A program made the translations under genes and the position numbers. Under the pieces are notes generated by a model that saw only the letters and a list, made by a program, of their open reading frames with translations, was not told the origin of the DNA and searched no databases. Below are positions 17,272-25,602 of a stretch of DNA of 64,000 nucleotides, one piece after another; the first letter of the stretch is position 1, and each line of letters opens with the position of its first letter. Origin of the DNA: Gemmobacter sp034519525 (GTDB lineage: Bacteria; Pseudomonadota; Alphaproteobacteria; Rhodobacterales; Rhodobacteraceae); NCBI GenBank assembly GCA_034519525.1, contig JAXHOJ010000046.1:84689-148688 (forward strand), in the 5' to 3' direction.

Positions 17272-18540
17272 TTACTGCAGGTAGGTCATCGGATCGACGG
17301 AGTCGAACCCCTTGCGCACCTCGAAATGCAGGAAGGCGGGGCTGCCCGCGCGGACCTTGGCGATGGTCTGGCCGCGTTTGACGGCGGCGCCTTTCTGCAC
17401 GGTGAGCGCGTCGATCCCGCCATAGACCGTCAGCAGGTTGTCGGCATGGCGGATCACCATGATCGGCACGCCATCGGTGTTCTTGGTGATCGCGGCCACG
17501 GTGCCATCACCTGCGGCGGCCACATTGGCCCCGGCGCTGGCGCCGATGTCGATGCCTTCGTTCTTGCCCTTGGCATAGCCGCGGATGATCTGGCCGGAGA
17601 CCGGCATCCCGAGTTTCGAGGCCGAGGCGGTGCTGCGCTGGCTGCCGAGATCGACCACGGGTTTCGGGGCCGGGGTGGCGATGCCTGCGGCGGCCTTGGC
17701 GGCGGCGGCGGGCGGTTCATCCTGGGCGGGCAGCGGCAGGGCGGCCGAGGGCGGCACCGGGGTGGGGGTGCCTGCGCCCGGGGCGGTGACGGCGGCCACG
17801 GCGGTGGGGGCGGGGGCGGTGATTGGGATCAGCAGATACTGGCCTTCGCGCACGGTCAGATTGGCATCCAGCCCGTTCCAGGCGGCCAGATCACGGGCCG
17901 AGACATTATAGGCGCGGGCGATGGTGAAGGCGGTTTCGCCGCGCTGCACCTGATGACGGGCGGGTTCGATGCCTGCGGCCTGGCTGGCGGCATCGGGGCC
18001 TTTCTGCCAGCCGCTGGGCGCGGTGGTGGGGGGGGTGCCGGTGGCGGCAGGGGCGGCGGCGCGGTTGATCGCCGTGCCCGCGATGGTGGTCACGTCGATG
18101 GCGCCGGAGCGGATCGGGGCGCCGACCACGGCGCCGGGGCTGGCGATGGCGGCACTGCCGGCCTGTTCGGGCACGCGGCGCGGCAAAGCGATCACCTCGC
18201 CATCGCGCAGGGCGGCATCGGGGCGGGTGGCGTTATAGGAGGCCAGTTCGGCCGGGCTGACGCCGACGCGGGCGGCGAGGGTGGCGACGGTATCGCCGCG
18301 GCGGGCGACAGCCACCTGATAGCCGGGGTAGGAGATCACGCCGCGGGCATCGGGGGTGGGGCGCGACTGGGCGGCGCCCCGGGCGGCTTCGGCGGTGCTG
18401 AGCCCGCCGCCGCGCAGATCCCAGTCGAAGCTTTGACCGGAGGAACAGGCGCCGAGCGCCAGCAGCGCGGTGGTCAGGCCAAGGGCCTGCAGGAGCGGGC
18501 GGTGCAGGAGGGGGGCTTTTGCCGGATGAAGACTGCGCAT
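17272..18540 (-). CDS. LysM/M23-like lipoprotein of the NlpD/DipM type, degenerate active site
   Basis: 422 residues. An N-terminal hydrophobic segment ends LLALGACSSG, a lipobox giving a lipoprotein Cys. Two LysM repeats follow (GYQVAVARRGDTVATLAAR near residue 75 and HQVQRGETAFTIARAYN near 210), then Ala/Pro linkers and a C-terminal M23 domain. In that domain the zinc motif HxxxD reads NEGIDIGA and HxH reads FLHFEVR, so first-His and partner residues are lost. This is as in EnvC/NlpD proteins that activate amidases rather than cut the wall. It lies downstream of pcm and surE, matching the surE-pcm-nlpD order of many proteobacteria. Confidence 0.85.
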   Translation of the reverse strand: MRSLHPAKAPLLHRPLLQALGLTTALLALGACSSGQSFDWDLRGGGLSTAEAARGAAQSRPTPDARGVISYPGYQVAVARRGDTVATLAARVGVSPAELASYNATRPDAALRDGEVIALPRRVPEQAGSAAIASPGAVVGAPIRSGAIDVTTIAGTAINRAAAPAATGTPPTTAPSGWQKGPDAASQAAGIEPARHQVQRGETAFTIARAYNVSARDLAAWNGLDANLTVREGQYLLIPITAPAPTAVAAVTAPGAGTPTPVPPSAALPLPAQDEPPAAAAKAAAGIATPAPKPVVDLGSQRSTASASKLGMPVSGQIIRGYAKGKNEGIDIGASAGANVAAAGDGTVAAITKNTDGVPIMVIRHADNLLTVYGGIDALTVQKGAAVKRGQTIAKVRAGSPAFLHFEVRKGFDSVDPMTYLQ

Positions 18541-18610
18541 TGCTCTGACCTCTGGATACTGCCCGGCTGGCCCGGGTCTGGATGAACACTCTGCCTATAG
18601 TGGGGGGAGT

Positions 18611-19276
18611 TTACTCGGATGCAAGCCCTTCGACCAGTGGGACGAAGCGGACCGGGCGGAGTTCGTCATATTCGAAGCCGGTGGCGGTGCGGGTGACTTT
18701 TATGAGGCTTTGCAGCGTATCGGACTGGCCGACGGGCAGCACCATGATGCCGCCGGGCTTCAGCTGCTGCAGCAGGGGGGTGGGCGGATCTTCGGCGGCG
18801 GCGGTGACGATGATGCGGTCGAAGGGTGCCTGTTCGGACCAGCCGAAGCTGCCATCGCGGGCCACGGCGGTGATATTGGCAAGGTTCATGTCGCGGAACA
18901 GGGCATCGGCTTCGCGCACCAGGCGGCGGTGGCGGTCGACGGTATAGACGCGGCGGGCCAGCAGCGACAGGATGGCGGCCTGGTAGCCGGAGCCGGTACC
19001 GATTTCCAGCACGACATCGCGGGGCTGCACGTTCAGCGCCTGGGTCATCAGCCCCACGACCGAGGGCTGCGAGATGGTCTGCCCGCAGGAGATGGGCAGA
19101 GGCATGTCTTCATAGGCGCGATCCGAGAAGATGTTCTTCACGAACCGGCCACGGTCGATCCGTTCCATCGCTGTCAGAACGCGGGCATCGGTGACGCCTC
19201 GGGTGCGCAGGGCAAAAAGAAACCGCATCTTGCGTTCGGCCGGGTCTTCATCGTGATCCGGCCCTTCGCTTGTCAT
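18611..19276 (-). CDS. pcm: Protein-L-isoaspartate O-methyltransferase
   Basis: 221 residues, standard length. SAM motif VVLEIGTGSGYQAAILSLLA at residues ~89-108 and the family signature SCGQTISQPSVVGLMTQAL just before it. It methylates isoaspartyl residues to repair aged proteins in the cytoplasm. Its start overlaps the surE stop by four bases, and the nlpD-like gene follows. Confidence 0.95.
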   Translation of the reverse strand: MTSEGPDHDEDPAERKMRFLFALRTRGVTDARVLTAMERIDRGRFVKNIFSDRAYEDMPLPISCGQTISQPSVVGLMTQALNVQPRDVVLEIGTGSGYQAAILSLLARRVYTVDRHRRLVREADALFRDMNLANITAVARDGSFGWSEQAPFDRIIVTAAAEDPPTPLLQQLKPGGIMVLPVGQSDTLQSLIKVTRTATGFEYDELRPVRFVPLVEGLASE

Positions 19277-20061
19277 GCCAGACGCGCCTGCAGATCCGCC
19301 AGCAGATCATGGGCGGTGAGATCGGCGCGCATGGGGGTGACGGAGATATAGCCTTCGAGGTTCACGGCGGCATCGGTGCCGGGCAGGGTGGGGGTGTGTT
19401 GCGGGCCACCCTTGATCCAGAGGAACCTTTTGCCGGAAGGCGCCATATGCGGATCGGTGGAAAAGGTGGTATCGCGGCGGAAGCCCTGGGCTGCAACCTT
19501 GACGCCTTTCACGGCGCTGGCCGCCACGGGTGGGAAGTTGACGTTGTAGAAAATGCGGTAATCATCTTGCGGCTGCCACAGCCCGCGATCCAGCAGGCTG
19601 CGCACCACGGCGGCGCCATGGGTGCTGGCGGCCTCGAAAGGATCATCGAGATCCGAGGTTTCCGGCCCCATGAACTGCGACAGGGCAATGGCGGGGATGC
19701 CTTGCAGCGCCGCTTCCATCGCGCCGCCGATGGTGCCGGAATAGAGCACGTTTTCGGCGGAATTGTTGCCACGGTTGACGCCCGACAGCACCAGATCGGG
19801 CTTGGCGCCCTGCAGCACGTCATAGATGGCGGCCAGCACGCAATCGGCGGGGCTGCCTTCGGCGGCGTAGCGGCGGGGCCCCAGTTTGGCGATCAGCATG
19901 GGGTGGGTATAGCTGATGCAATGGCCGACGCCCGATTGTTCGAAGGCGGGCGCCACGGTCCAGACCTCGCCCCCGGGGCCTGCGATGGATTCGGCGATGC
20001 GGGTCAGCACCTCAAGCCCTGGCGCGTTGATGCCATCGTCATTGGTGATGAGAATACGCAT
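19273..20061 (-). CDS. surE: 5'-nucleotidase/survival protein SurE
   Basis: 262 residues beginning MRILITNDDGINAPG, the SurE metal/phosphate site, with LVLSGVNRGNNSAENVLYSG in the second conserved block. It dephosphorylates nucleoside monophosphates. The start at 20061 is the conserved one; the 19-residue upstream extension is not family-like. First gene of surE-pcm-nlpD, reading away from the GTA cluster. Confidence 0.95.
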   Translation of the reverse strand: MRILITNDDGINAPGLEVLTRIAESIAGPGGEVWTVAPAFEQSGVGHCISYTHPMLIAKLGPRRYAAEGSPADCVLAAIYDVLQGAKPDLVLSGVNRGNNSAENVLYSGTIGGAMEAALQGIPAIALSQFMGPETSDLDDPFEAASTHGAAVVRSLLDRGLWQPQDDYRIFYNVNFPPVAASAVKGVKVAAQGFRRDTTFSTDPHMAPSGKRFLWIKGGPQHTPTLPGTDAAVNLEGYISVTPMRADLTAHDLLADLQARLA

Positions 20062-20235
20062 GGTTCCTGCCCCTGTCCTTCTGGGTTTCTGATTAGACGA
20101 GGCGGGGATGCGCGGCAAGCCGGGGCGGGGAAATTCCCTGCAAAGGCGCAGGGTTGGTGCAGAAATGCCGGGGGGTGTTGCGTGGGGCGGTGGGGCAGCG
20201 TTCTTTGCATTAACATATTGAAAGTAATAAATTAT

Positions 20236-20265
20236 TTGACATTCAGCGGCGGATGGGGCAAAGAT
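20236..20265 (+). promoter_or_regulatory. Candidate promoter of the GTA cluster
   Basis: TTGACA (20236-20241) in an AT-rich patch unusual for this genome (about 20205-20245), with a weak -10 such as AAAGAT near 20260-20265. It faces g1 and is divergent from surE. The -10 is poor, so an activator would be expected. Confidence 0.4.
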
Positions 20266-20289
20266 GGGCCCATGCTAGAAGAAAGAACG

Positions 20290-20330
20290 AGCGACAGTCT
20301 GGGGCGGGCAGCCCTGCACTGTCGCTTTTT
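20290..20330 (+). terminator. Terminator-like hairpin in the GTA leader (possible attenuator)
   Basis: GCGACAGT (20291-20298) pairs with ACTGTCGC (20318-20325) with an inner GGGC/GCCC stem, followed by TTTTTCGTTT. The shape is that of an intrinsic terminator, yet the only plus-strand gene nearby is g1, 20 bases downstream. No upstream plus-strand gene needs terminating. Confidence 0.65.
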
Positions 20331-20350
20331 CGTTTCACTCGTGCGGAGGC

Positions 20351-20704
20351 ATGAGAGGCGGGCGGCAGCGAATGGGAATGAAATTCTCCGGGGGAGAGAC
20401 GGGGCCTGAGGCACTGCTTCAGGCATCGGAAGATTTGTATCGGGATATCGCGCTGGAGCTGGCTGCGGCAACGCAGCGGCTGCGCGAGGGAGAGCTGGAC
20501 GAGGTGAAAGCCGCCGTGAAGGCGGTGAAGGATCTGCGCGAGGCATTCCAGATCGTGATGGATGAGAGGACAAGAGTTGACAAACTTCGCAAGCAGGTTG
20601 CCGGGGCTGCCGCAGGAGGCACCGGAGAACTGGATTTCGCCGCAGCCCGGGCTGAGATCGGGCGCAGGCTGGCTCGCCTCCGTGACGCCGGAGGTGGTGG
20701 ATGA
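20351..20704 (+). CDS. GTA protein g1, small terminase subunit-like
   Basis: 117 residues or slightly fewer. The middle is a charged helical segment (ASEDLYRDIALELAAATQRL to LRKQVAG), as in RcGTA gp1, which has been shown to be the GTA small terminase. The start is uncertain: ATG 20351 has GGAGG only one base away, while ATG at 20372 or 20378 (MKFSGGE) would match the core better. It overlaps the large terminase frame, as in other GTAs. Identification rests on position plus overall character. Confidence 0.72.
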   Translation: MRGGRQRMGMKFSGGETGPEALLQASEDLYRDIALELAAATQRLREGELDEVKAAVKAVKDLREAFQIVMDERTRVDKLRKQVAGAAAGGTGELDFAAARAEIGRRLARLRDAGGGG

Positions 20705-20914
20705 GTTTCTGGGCAGCCTGAGCAACGAGGCGCTGCTGGCTCTGCCCTGGGTGTTCGAATTCTGGGCATTGCCGCATCAGATGCCGCCGGAGGGGGCCTG
20801 GAAAAGCTGGGTGATCCTGGGCGGGCGTGGGGCGGGCAAGACGCGGGCCGGGGCAGAATGGGTGCGGGCGCAGGTGGAAGGCCCGCGCCCGGCCGATCCG
20901 GGGCGGGCACGGGG
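20562..20914 (+). pseudogene. Large terminase subunit (g2/terL), N-terminal fragment
   Basis: Only the first ~117 codons are present. The conserved block is ALPWVFEFWALPHQ followed by the ATPase Walker A region WVILGGRGAGKTRAGAEWVR. After GPRPADPGRARG the frame no longer looks like terminase: from ~20915 the sequence is major capsid in another reading frame, while the terL frame continues as nonsense to 21101. The Walker B, coupling motif and nuclease domain are missing. Start at 20562 or GTG 20682; both overlap g1. As read it cannot package DNA. Confidence 0.85.
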
Positions 20915-21850
20915 GATGACGATGCGCTGCGCGGGCTGGTGCTGGAAGGCAAGGCCATGTCGACCGCGGTGGCGGCGGATGGCGGCTATCTGGTGGATCC
21001 GCGCACGTCGGATACCATCCGGTCCATGCTGGTCTCGACCGCTTCGCTGCGGGCGGTGGCCAATGTGGTGCAGGTGGACGGGCCGTCGTTCGATGTGCTG
21101 ATCGACCGTTCGGAAGTGGGGTCTGGCTGGGCTGCTGAAACGGTGGCTGCGGCGGAAACCGCGACACCGGCGGTGGAGCGGATTTCGATCAAGCTGCACG
21201 AGCTTTCGGCCATGCCGAAGGCCAGCCAGCGTCTGCTGGATGACAGCGCCTTTGACGTGGAGGGCTGGCTTGCGGGCAAGATCGCCACGCGGTTCATCCG
21301 GGCGGAATCGGCGGCTTTCATCCATGGCGACGGGGTGGACAAGCCGAAGGGCATCCTGCTGCCGGGCAAGGTGGCGAACGAGGCCTGGGCCTGGGGCAGC
21401 ATCGGCTATGTGCCCACCGGGGCGGCGGCTGATTTTGCCACCACCAATGCGGTGGATTGCGTCATCTCGCTGGTCTATGCGCTGGGGGCGGATTACCGCG
21501 CCAATGCGGGCTTCGTGATGAATTCGAAAACCGCGGGCGCGGTGCGCAAGATGAAGGATGCCGACGGGCGGTTCATGTGGTCGGATGGTCTGGCGGCGGG
21601 GGAACCGGCGCGGCTGATGGGCTATCCGGTGCTGATCTGCGAGGATATGCCGGATATTGCGGCGGATGCCTATCCGATGGCCTTTGGCGATTTTGGCTCG
21701 GGGTATACCATCGCCGAACGCCCCGATCTGCGGGTGCTGCGCGACCCGTTTTCGGCCAAGCCGCATGTGCTGTTCTATGCCAGCAAGCGGGTGGGGGGCG
21801 AGGTGACGGATTTTGCGGCGATCAAGCTGCTGAAGATCGCGGTTTCCTGA
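20915..21850 (+). pseudogene. Major capsid protein (g5), C-terminal fragment
   Basis: About 311 residues of an HK97-fold capsid from GDDDALRGLVLEGKAMSTAV onward: AADGGYLVDPRTSDTIRS opens the mature region of GTA capsids, and VVQVDGPSFDVLIDRSEVGS and AIKLLKIAVS end it. The N-terminal ~100 residues, including the delta/scaffold domain, are missing. The frame has no start codon of its own at the junction; the open frame begins at ATG 20858 inside terL sequence. The first in-frame Met of capsid origin (20957) lies just inside the mature part, so a short mature-like protein could conceivably be made. Confidence 0.88.
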
Positions 21851-21988
21851 CAGCTTGACGGATGGCCCGGCGACAGCGCCGGGCCAGAGGACGCGCGCGC
21901 CGGTCTGGCGCCTTCTAGCTGCTCCCCCTCCGTCCGAGTGGCGCGGGGCGCGCGCGTCTGCCCTGTGGAGGGGGCGAGGAGCGACAGG

Positions 21989-22582
21989 ATGATGTTGATC
22001 GAGCAGACAGCGGTGCCCACGGCGGCGCTGCCGGTGCAGGCCTTGCGGGATCATCTGCGGCTGGGCACCGGCTTTGGCACCGAAGGGCTGCAGGACGGGT
22101 TGCTGGAAAGCCATCTGCGGGCGGCCATGGCGGCGATCGAGGCGCGGATCGGCAAGGCGCTGCTGGCGCGGCAGTTCCGGCTGGAACTGGCTTGCTGGCG
22201 TGATGCGGGGGCGCAGGCGCTGCCGGTGGCGCCGGTATCGGCGGTGGCCGAGGTGCGGCTGCGCGATGCGGCGGGCGGGGTGACGGTGCTGGCCCCGGCG
22301 CGATACCGGCTGCAGGCGGACCGGCACCGGCCCCGGCTGCTGGCGGTGGGGCTGCTGCTGCCGGAGGTGCCGCAGGACGGGCAGGCCGAAGTGGTGTTCG
22401 AGGCCGGGTTTGGCGCGGATTGGGCGGCGGTGCCCTCTGATCTGGCGCAGGCGGTGCTGCTGCTGGCGGCGCAGTTCTATGAGCGGCGGCACGAGGGCGG
22501 TGGCATGGCGCTGCCGGGTGTGGTGCAGGCGCTGATCGAGGGGTGGCGCAATGTGCGGCTGCTGACCGGGGGCGGGGCATGA
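21989..22582 (+). CDS. GTA g6, head-tail connector (adaptor)
   Basis: 197 residues starting MMLIEQTAVPTAALPV. It has the helical core of phage gp6-like adaptors (LESHLRAAMAAIEARIGKAL) and a C-terminal DLAQAVLLLAAQFYERRHEGG that matches the family. GAGGAG precedes the ATG. Its stop overlaps g7 as ATGA. It would form the ring below the portal. Confidence 0.85.
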   Translation: MMLIEQTAVPTAALPVQALRDHLRLGTGFGTEGLQDGLLESHLRAAMAAIEARIGKALLARQFRLELACWRDAGAQALPVAPVSAVAEVRLRDAAGGVTVLAPARYRLQADRHRPRLLAVGLLLPEVPQDGQAEVVFEAGFGADWAAVPSDLAQAVLLLAAQFYERRHEGGGMALPGVVQALIEGWRNVRLLTGGGA

Positions 22583-22917
22583 GCGTGCCGCAGCTGAACC
22601 GGGCGCTGCTGCTGGAGGGCGTGGCGCGGCTGCCGGATGGCGCGGGCGGTTTTGCCGAAGACTGGGTGGCGCTGGGCACGCTCTGGGCTGAGGTGAAGCC
22701 GGGGGCGGGGCGCGATGCGGCGGGCGAGGAGGTGGTGATGGGCGTTGTGGGCTATCGCATCACGCTGCGGGGGGCACCACAGGGCAGCCCGGCGCGGCCG
22801 GTGCCGGGGCAGCGGTTCCGCGATGGGGCGCGGGTGTTTGCCATTCTGGCGGTGACCGAGGCCGATCCGGCCGCGCGCTATCTGACCTGCTTTGCCCGCG
22901 AGGAGGTGCCGTCATGA
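22579..22917 (+). CDS. GTA g7, head-tail closure protein
   Basis: 112 residues of the phage head-tail adaptor/stopper type (SPP1 gp16-like): FAEDWVALGTLWAEVKPGAG and a terminal YRITLRGAPQGSPARPVPGQ-like beta domain. ATGA overlaps on both sides keep it in the operon. Role: stopper ring between adaptor and tail. Confidence 0.82.
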   Translation: MSVPQLNRALLLEGVARLPDGAGGFAEDWVALGTLWAEVKPGAGRDAAGEEVVMGVVGYRITLRGAPQGSPARPVPGQRFRDGARVFAILAVTEADPAARYLTCFAREEVPS

Positions 22918-23306
22918 GCTATGGCGTGGCGGCGGCCCTGCAGGCTGCGGTCTATCAGCGGCTGGTGGGCCTGCTGCCGGGTGTGCCGGTGCATGATGCG
23001 CTGCCACCGGGGGCGGGGATCGGCACCTTTGTGCTGCTGGGGCCGGAAGAGGTGCTGGATGCGTCGGACGGCAGCGGGCGCGGGGCGGAGCATCGCTTTG
23101 TCGTCAGCGTGATTTCCGATGCGACCGGGTTTCTGCAGGCCAAGGAGGTGGCGGTGGCTGTTTCGGATGCGCTGGTGGATGCGCCGCTGATGCTGGATCG
23201 CGGGCGGCTGGTGGGGCTGCGCTTCCTGAAGGCGCAGGCCCGGCGGCTGGATCAGGGCGGGGCCCGGCGGATCGACCTGCGCTTTGTGGCGCGGGTGGAG
23301 GACTAA
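22914..23306 (+). CDS. GTA g8, tail terminator (DUF3168)
   Basis: 130 residues of the DUF3168 family: ALQAAVYQRLVGLLPGVPVH at the start, FVVSVISDATGFLQAKEVAV in the middle and LRFLKAQARRLDQGGARRI near the end. DUF3168 proteins cap the tail tube. Starts in a four-base overlap with g7. Confidence 0.85.
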   Translation: MSYGVAAALQAAVYQRLVGLLPGVPVHDALPPGAGIGTFVLLGPEEVLDASDGSGRGAEHRFVVSVISDATGFLQAKEVAVAVSDALVDAPLMLDRGRLVGLRFLKAQARRLDQGGARRIDLRFVARVED

Positions 23307-23380
23307 TTTCACGGATCGAACCATTGCTGCGGCGTTTCTGCGGATAACTTGCAGCATTCAGCATGAAATCGGAGAATTCT

Positions 23381-23794
23381 ATGGCGGTGCAAAGCGGCAA
23401 GGATCTGCTGTTGAAGATCGACCTGAACGGCAGCGAACAGTTTGAAACCATTGCAGGGCTGCGGGCGACGCGGATCAGCTTCAACGCCGAAACAGTGGAT
23501 GTGACCAGCCTGGAAAGTGCGGGCGGCTGGCGCGAACTGCTGGCGGGGGCGGGGGTGCGGTCTGCCGCGATCTCTGGCTCGGGCGTGTTTCGGGATGCGG
23601 AAACGGATGCACGGGCGCGGCAGATCTTCTTTGACGGCGAGGTGCCGCAGTTTCAGGTCATCATCCCGGATTTCGGCGTGGTTCAGGGGCCGTTTCAGAT
23701 CACCGCCATCGAATATGCGGGCAGCCATAATGGCGAGGCGAGCTATGAGCTTTCGCTGGCCTCGGCGGGGGCGCTGACCTTTACGGCGCTGTGA
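23381..23794 (+). CDS. GTA g9, major tail protein
   Basis: 137 residues of the phage major tail protein group (TP901-1 type): MAVQSGKDLLLKIDLNGS opens it, then TVDVTSLESAGGWRELLAGA and VQGPFQITAIEYAGSHNGEA. The ATG at 23381 follows a GGAG site; the earlier ATG at 23363 has none. Subunits form the tail tube. Confidence 0.9.
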   Translation: MAVQSGKDLLLKIDLNGSEQFETIAGLRATRISFNAETVDVTSLESAGGWRELLAGAGVRSAAISGSGVFRDAETDARARQIFFDGEVPQFQVIIPDFGVVQGPFQITAIEYAGSHNGEASYELSLASAGALTFTAL

Positions 23795-24114
23795 TGGTGA
23801 ACCCATGGGCAGGCGAGGTGGCGCTGGTGATCGACGGCCGGCGGCATGTGGCGAAGCTGACGCTGGGCGCGCTGGCCGAGCTGGAGGCGGCGCTGGCCAG
23901 CGGATCCCTGGTCGATCTGGTGGAGCGGTTCGAGGGCGGGCAGTTTTCGGCGCGTGATGTGCTGGCGCTGATCGTCGCCGGGCTGCGCGGCGGGGGCTGG
24001 CAAGGCACGGCGGCGGATCTGGCGCAGGCCGATATCGCGGGCGGGCCGGTGGCGGCCGCACGGGCGGCGGCAGAGCTGCTGGCGCGGGCCTTCGCCCTGC
24101 CCGGTGAGGCATGA
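23794..24114 (+). CDS. GTA g10, tail assembly protein
   Basis: 106 residues resembling GTA gp10: EVALVIDGRRHVAKLTLGAL (residues ~8-27) then LAELEAALASGSLVDLVERF. Such proteins act as tail assembly chaperones ahead of the tape measure. Starts at ATG 23794 in TGATG with the g9 stop; a GTG one codon earlier is also possible. Confidence 0.82.
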   Translation: MVNPWAGEVALVIDGRRHVAKLTLGALAELEAALASGSLVDLVERFEGGQFSARDVLALIVAGLRGGGWQGTAADLAQADIAGGPVAAARAAAELLARAFALPGEA

Positions 24115-24389
24115 GCGGGATCGACTGGCCGGGGCTGCTGCGGGTGGGGCTGCATCAGCTGCGGCTGGAGCCTGCGGTGTTCTGGCGGCTGACGCCGGTG
24201 GAACTGCGCATCATGCTGGGGGTGGATCGCGCAGCCGCCCCGCTGACACGGTCGCGGCTGGATGAGCTGGCCGCGGCCTTTCCCGACGGACGGAGGCCGG
24301 ATGATGGCGGATGTGGAAAGCCTGCAGGATCAGGTGGCGGCGCTGGAGGCGACGCTGGGCAGCGCCACCGGCATGGTGGGGGCCTTTGA
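24111..24389 (+). CDS. GTA g10.1, tail assembly chaperone (extended by a probable frameshift)
   Basis: 92 residues as read. The conserved part is IDWPGLLRVGLHQLRLEPAV followed by FWRLTPVELRIMLG and LDELAAAFPD, the Rcc01693-like pattern, normally about 60-70 residues. After AAFPD the frame runs through the g11 start as a Gly-rich tail (from ~24290). In another frame a TGA overlaps the g11 ATG (24301), so a couple of extra bases near 24285-24295 probably removed the real stop. Confidence 0.75.
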   Translation: MSGIDWPGLLRVGLHQLRLEPAVFWRLTPVELRIMLGVDRAAAPLTRSRLDELAAAFPDGRRPDDGGCGKPAGSGGGAGGDAGQRHRHGGGL

Positions 24390-24961
24390 GGGCGAGCTTT
24401 CGCGGATGCGGGACAGCCTGATGTTCACCGGGCGCGAGGTGAACCAGCTGTCCACCGGGATCGGTGGCGGGCTGCGGCGGGCCTTTGACGGGCTGGTGTT
24501 CGACGGGATGAAACTGTCGGATGCGCTGGCGGGCGTGGCGCAGACCATGGCGAACACGATCTACAACGTGGCGATGAAGCCGGTACAGGGCGCGCTGGGC
24601 GGGCTGGTGGCCGAGGGGATCAACGGGCTGTTGGGCGGCGTTGCGGGGTTTGCGAAGGGCGGGGCCTTCAGTCAGGGCCGGGTGATGCCGTTTGCGAAGG
24701 GGGGCGTGGTGTCTTCGCCCATGACCTTTGCGGATGCGGGGTGGCACCGGGCTGATGGGCGAGGCGGGGCCGGAGGCGATCCTGCCGCTGGCGCGCGGGG
24801 CAGACGGGCGGCTGGGGGTGCAGGCGGGCGGCGGGGGCGGGCGGCCCGTGACCATCGTGATGAACATCGCCACGCCCGATGTGCAGGGATTTCAGCGCAG
24901 CCAGAGCCAGATCGCGGCCCAGGCAGCCCGCGCCATGGCGCGTGGCCAGCGCAACAGATGA
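24301..24961 (+). CDS. GTA g11, tail tape measure protein (one frameshift as read)
   Basis: About 220 residues, the short size of GTA tape measures. MADVESLQDQVAALEATLGS then LSDALAGVAQTMANTIYNVA and a Gly/Ala hydrophobic stretch. Near 24737 one extra G (TTTGCGGATGCG for TTTGCGATGCG) shifts the frame. Downstream the correct frame continues GTGLMGEAGPEAILPLARGA, a strongly conserved tape-measure end, and reaches RGQRNR at 24961. Both parts together are full length. Confidence 0.85.
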
Positions 24962-24969
24962 GGTGATCC

Positions 24970-25602
24970 ATGGGGTTTCATGAGGTGCGGTTTCCGGCAA
25001 ACCTGAGTTTCGGGTCTGTCGGCGGGCCGGAGCGGCGGACAGAAATCGTGACGCTGGTGAACGGGTTCGAGGAGCGCAATACGCCCTGGCAACACTCGCG
25101 TCGGCGCTATGATGCGGGGGTTGGGCTGCGGTCGCTGGACGATGTGGAGAGCCTGATCGCCTTTTTCGAGGCGCGGCGCGGGCAGGTTTACGGGTTTCGC
25201 TGGAAGGACTGGTCGGATTACCGATCCTGCCTGCCTTCGGCCAGGGTGACGGCATTTGATCAGATCATCGGCACGGGCGACCGGCGGACGCAGGCGTTTC
25301 AGCTGGTGAAAACCTATCAGTCGGGCGGGGCCAGCTATGCCCGGCCGATCCTGAAGCCGGTGGCGGGCAGTGTGCGGGTGGCGATTGCGCGGGATGAAAA
25401 GGTGGCGGGGCAAGAGTTTACGGTGGATGCTGCGACGGGGATCGTGAGCTTTGCCACCGCGCCCGATCGGGGCACGGTGATTACGGCGGGGTTCGAATTC
25501 GATGTGCCGGTGCGGTTTGATACCGACCGCATCCAGACCTCGGTTGCGTCGTTTCAGGCGGGGGATGTGCCGAATGTGCCGGTGGTGGAGGTGCGGCTGT
25601 GA
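24970..25602 (+). CDS. GTA g12, distal tail protein (DUF2460)
   Basis: 210 residues of the DUF2460 family: MGFHEVRFPANLSFGSVGGP, then VYGFRWKDWSDYRSCLPS and FEFDVPVRFDTDRIQTSVAS. It joins the tail tube to the baseplate. Begins eight bases after g11. Confidence 0.9.
   Translation: MGFHEVRFPANLSFGSVGGPERRTEIVTLVNGFEERNTPWQHSRRRYDAGVGLRSLDDVESLIAFFEARRGQVYGFRWKDWSDYRSCLPSARVTAFDQIIGTGDRRTQAFQLVKTYQSGGASYARPILKPVAGSVRVAIARDEKVAGQEFTVDAATGIVSFATAPDRGTVITAGFEFDVPVRFDTDRIQTSVASFQAGDVPNVPVVEVRL

Noticed and set aside
17164..18585. 473-codon Gly/Ala-rich open frame
   Set aside because: Antisense to the LysM/M23 gene; its Gly-rich nature comes from the Ala/Pro linkers opposite.
20777..22492. 571-codon open frame on the minus strand through the GTA head genes
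   Set aside because: It crosses capsid and g6 in antisense and has no recognisable protein feature.
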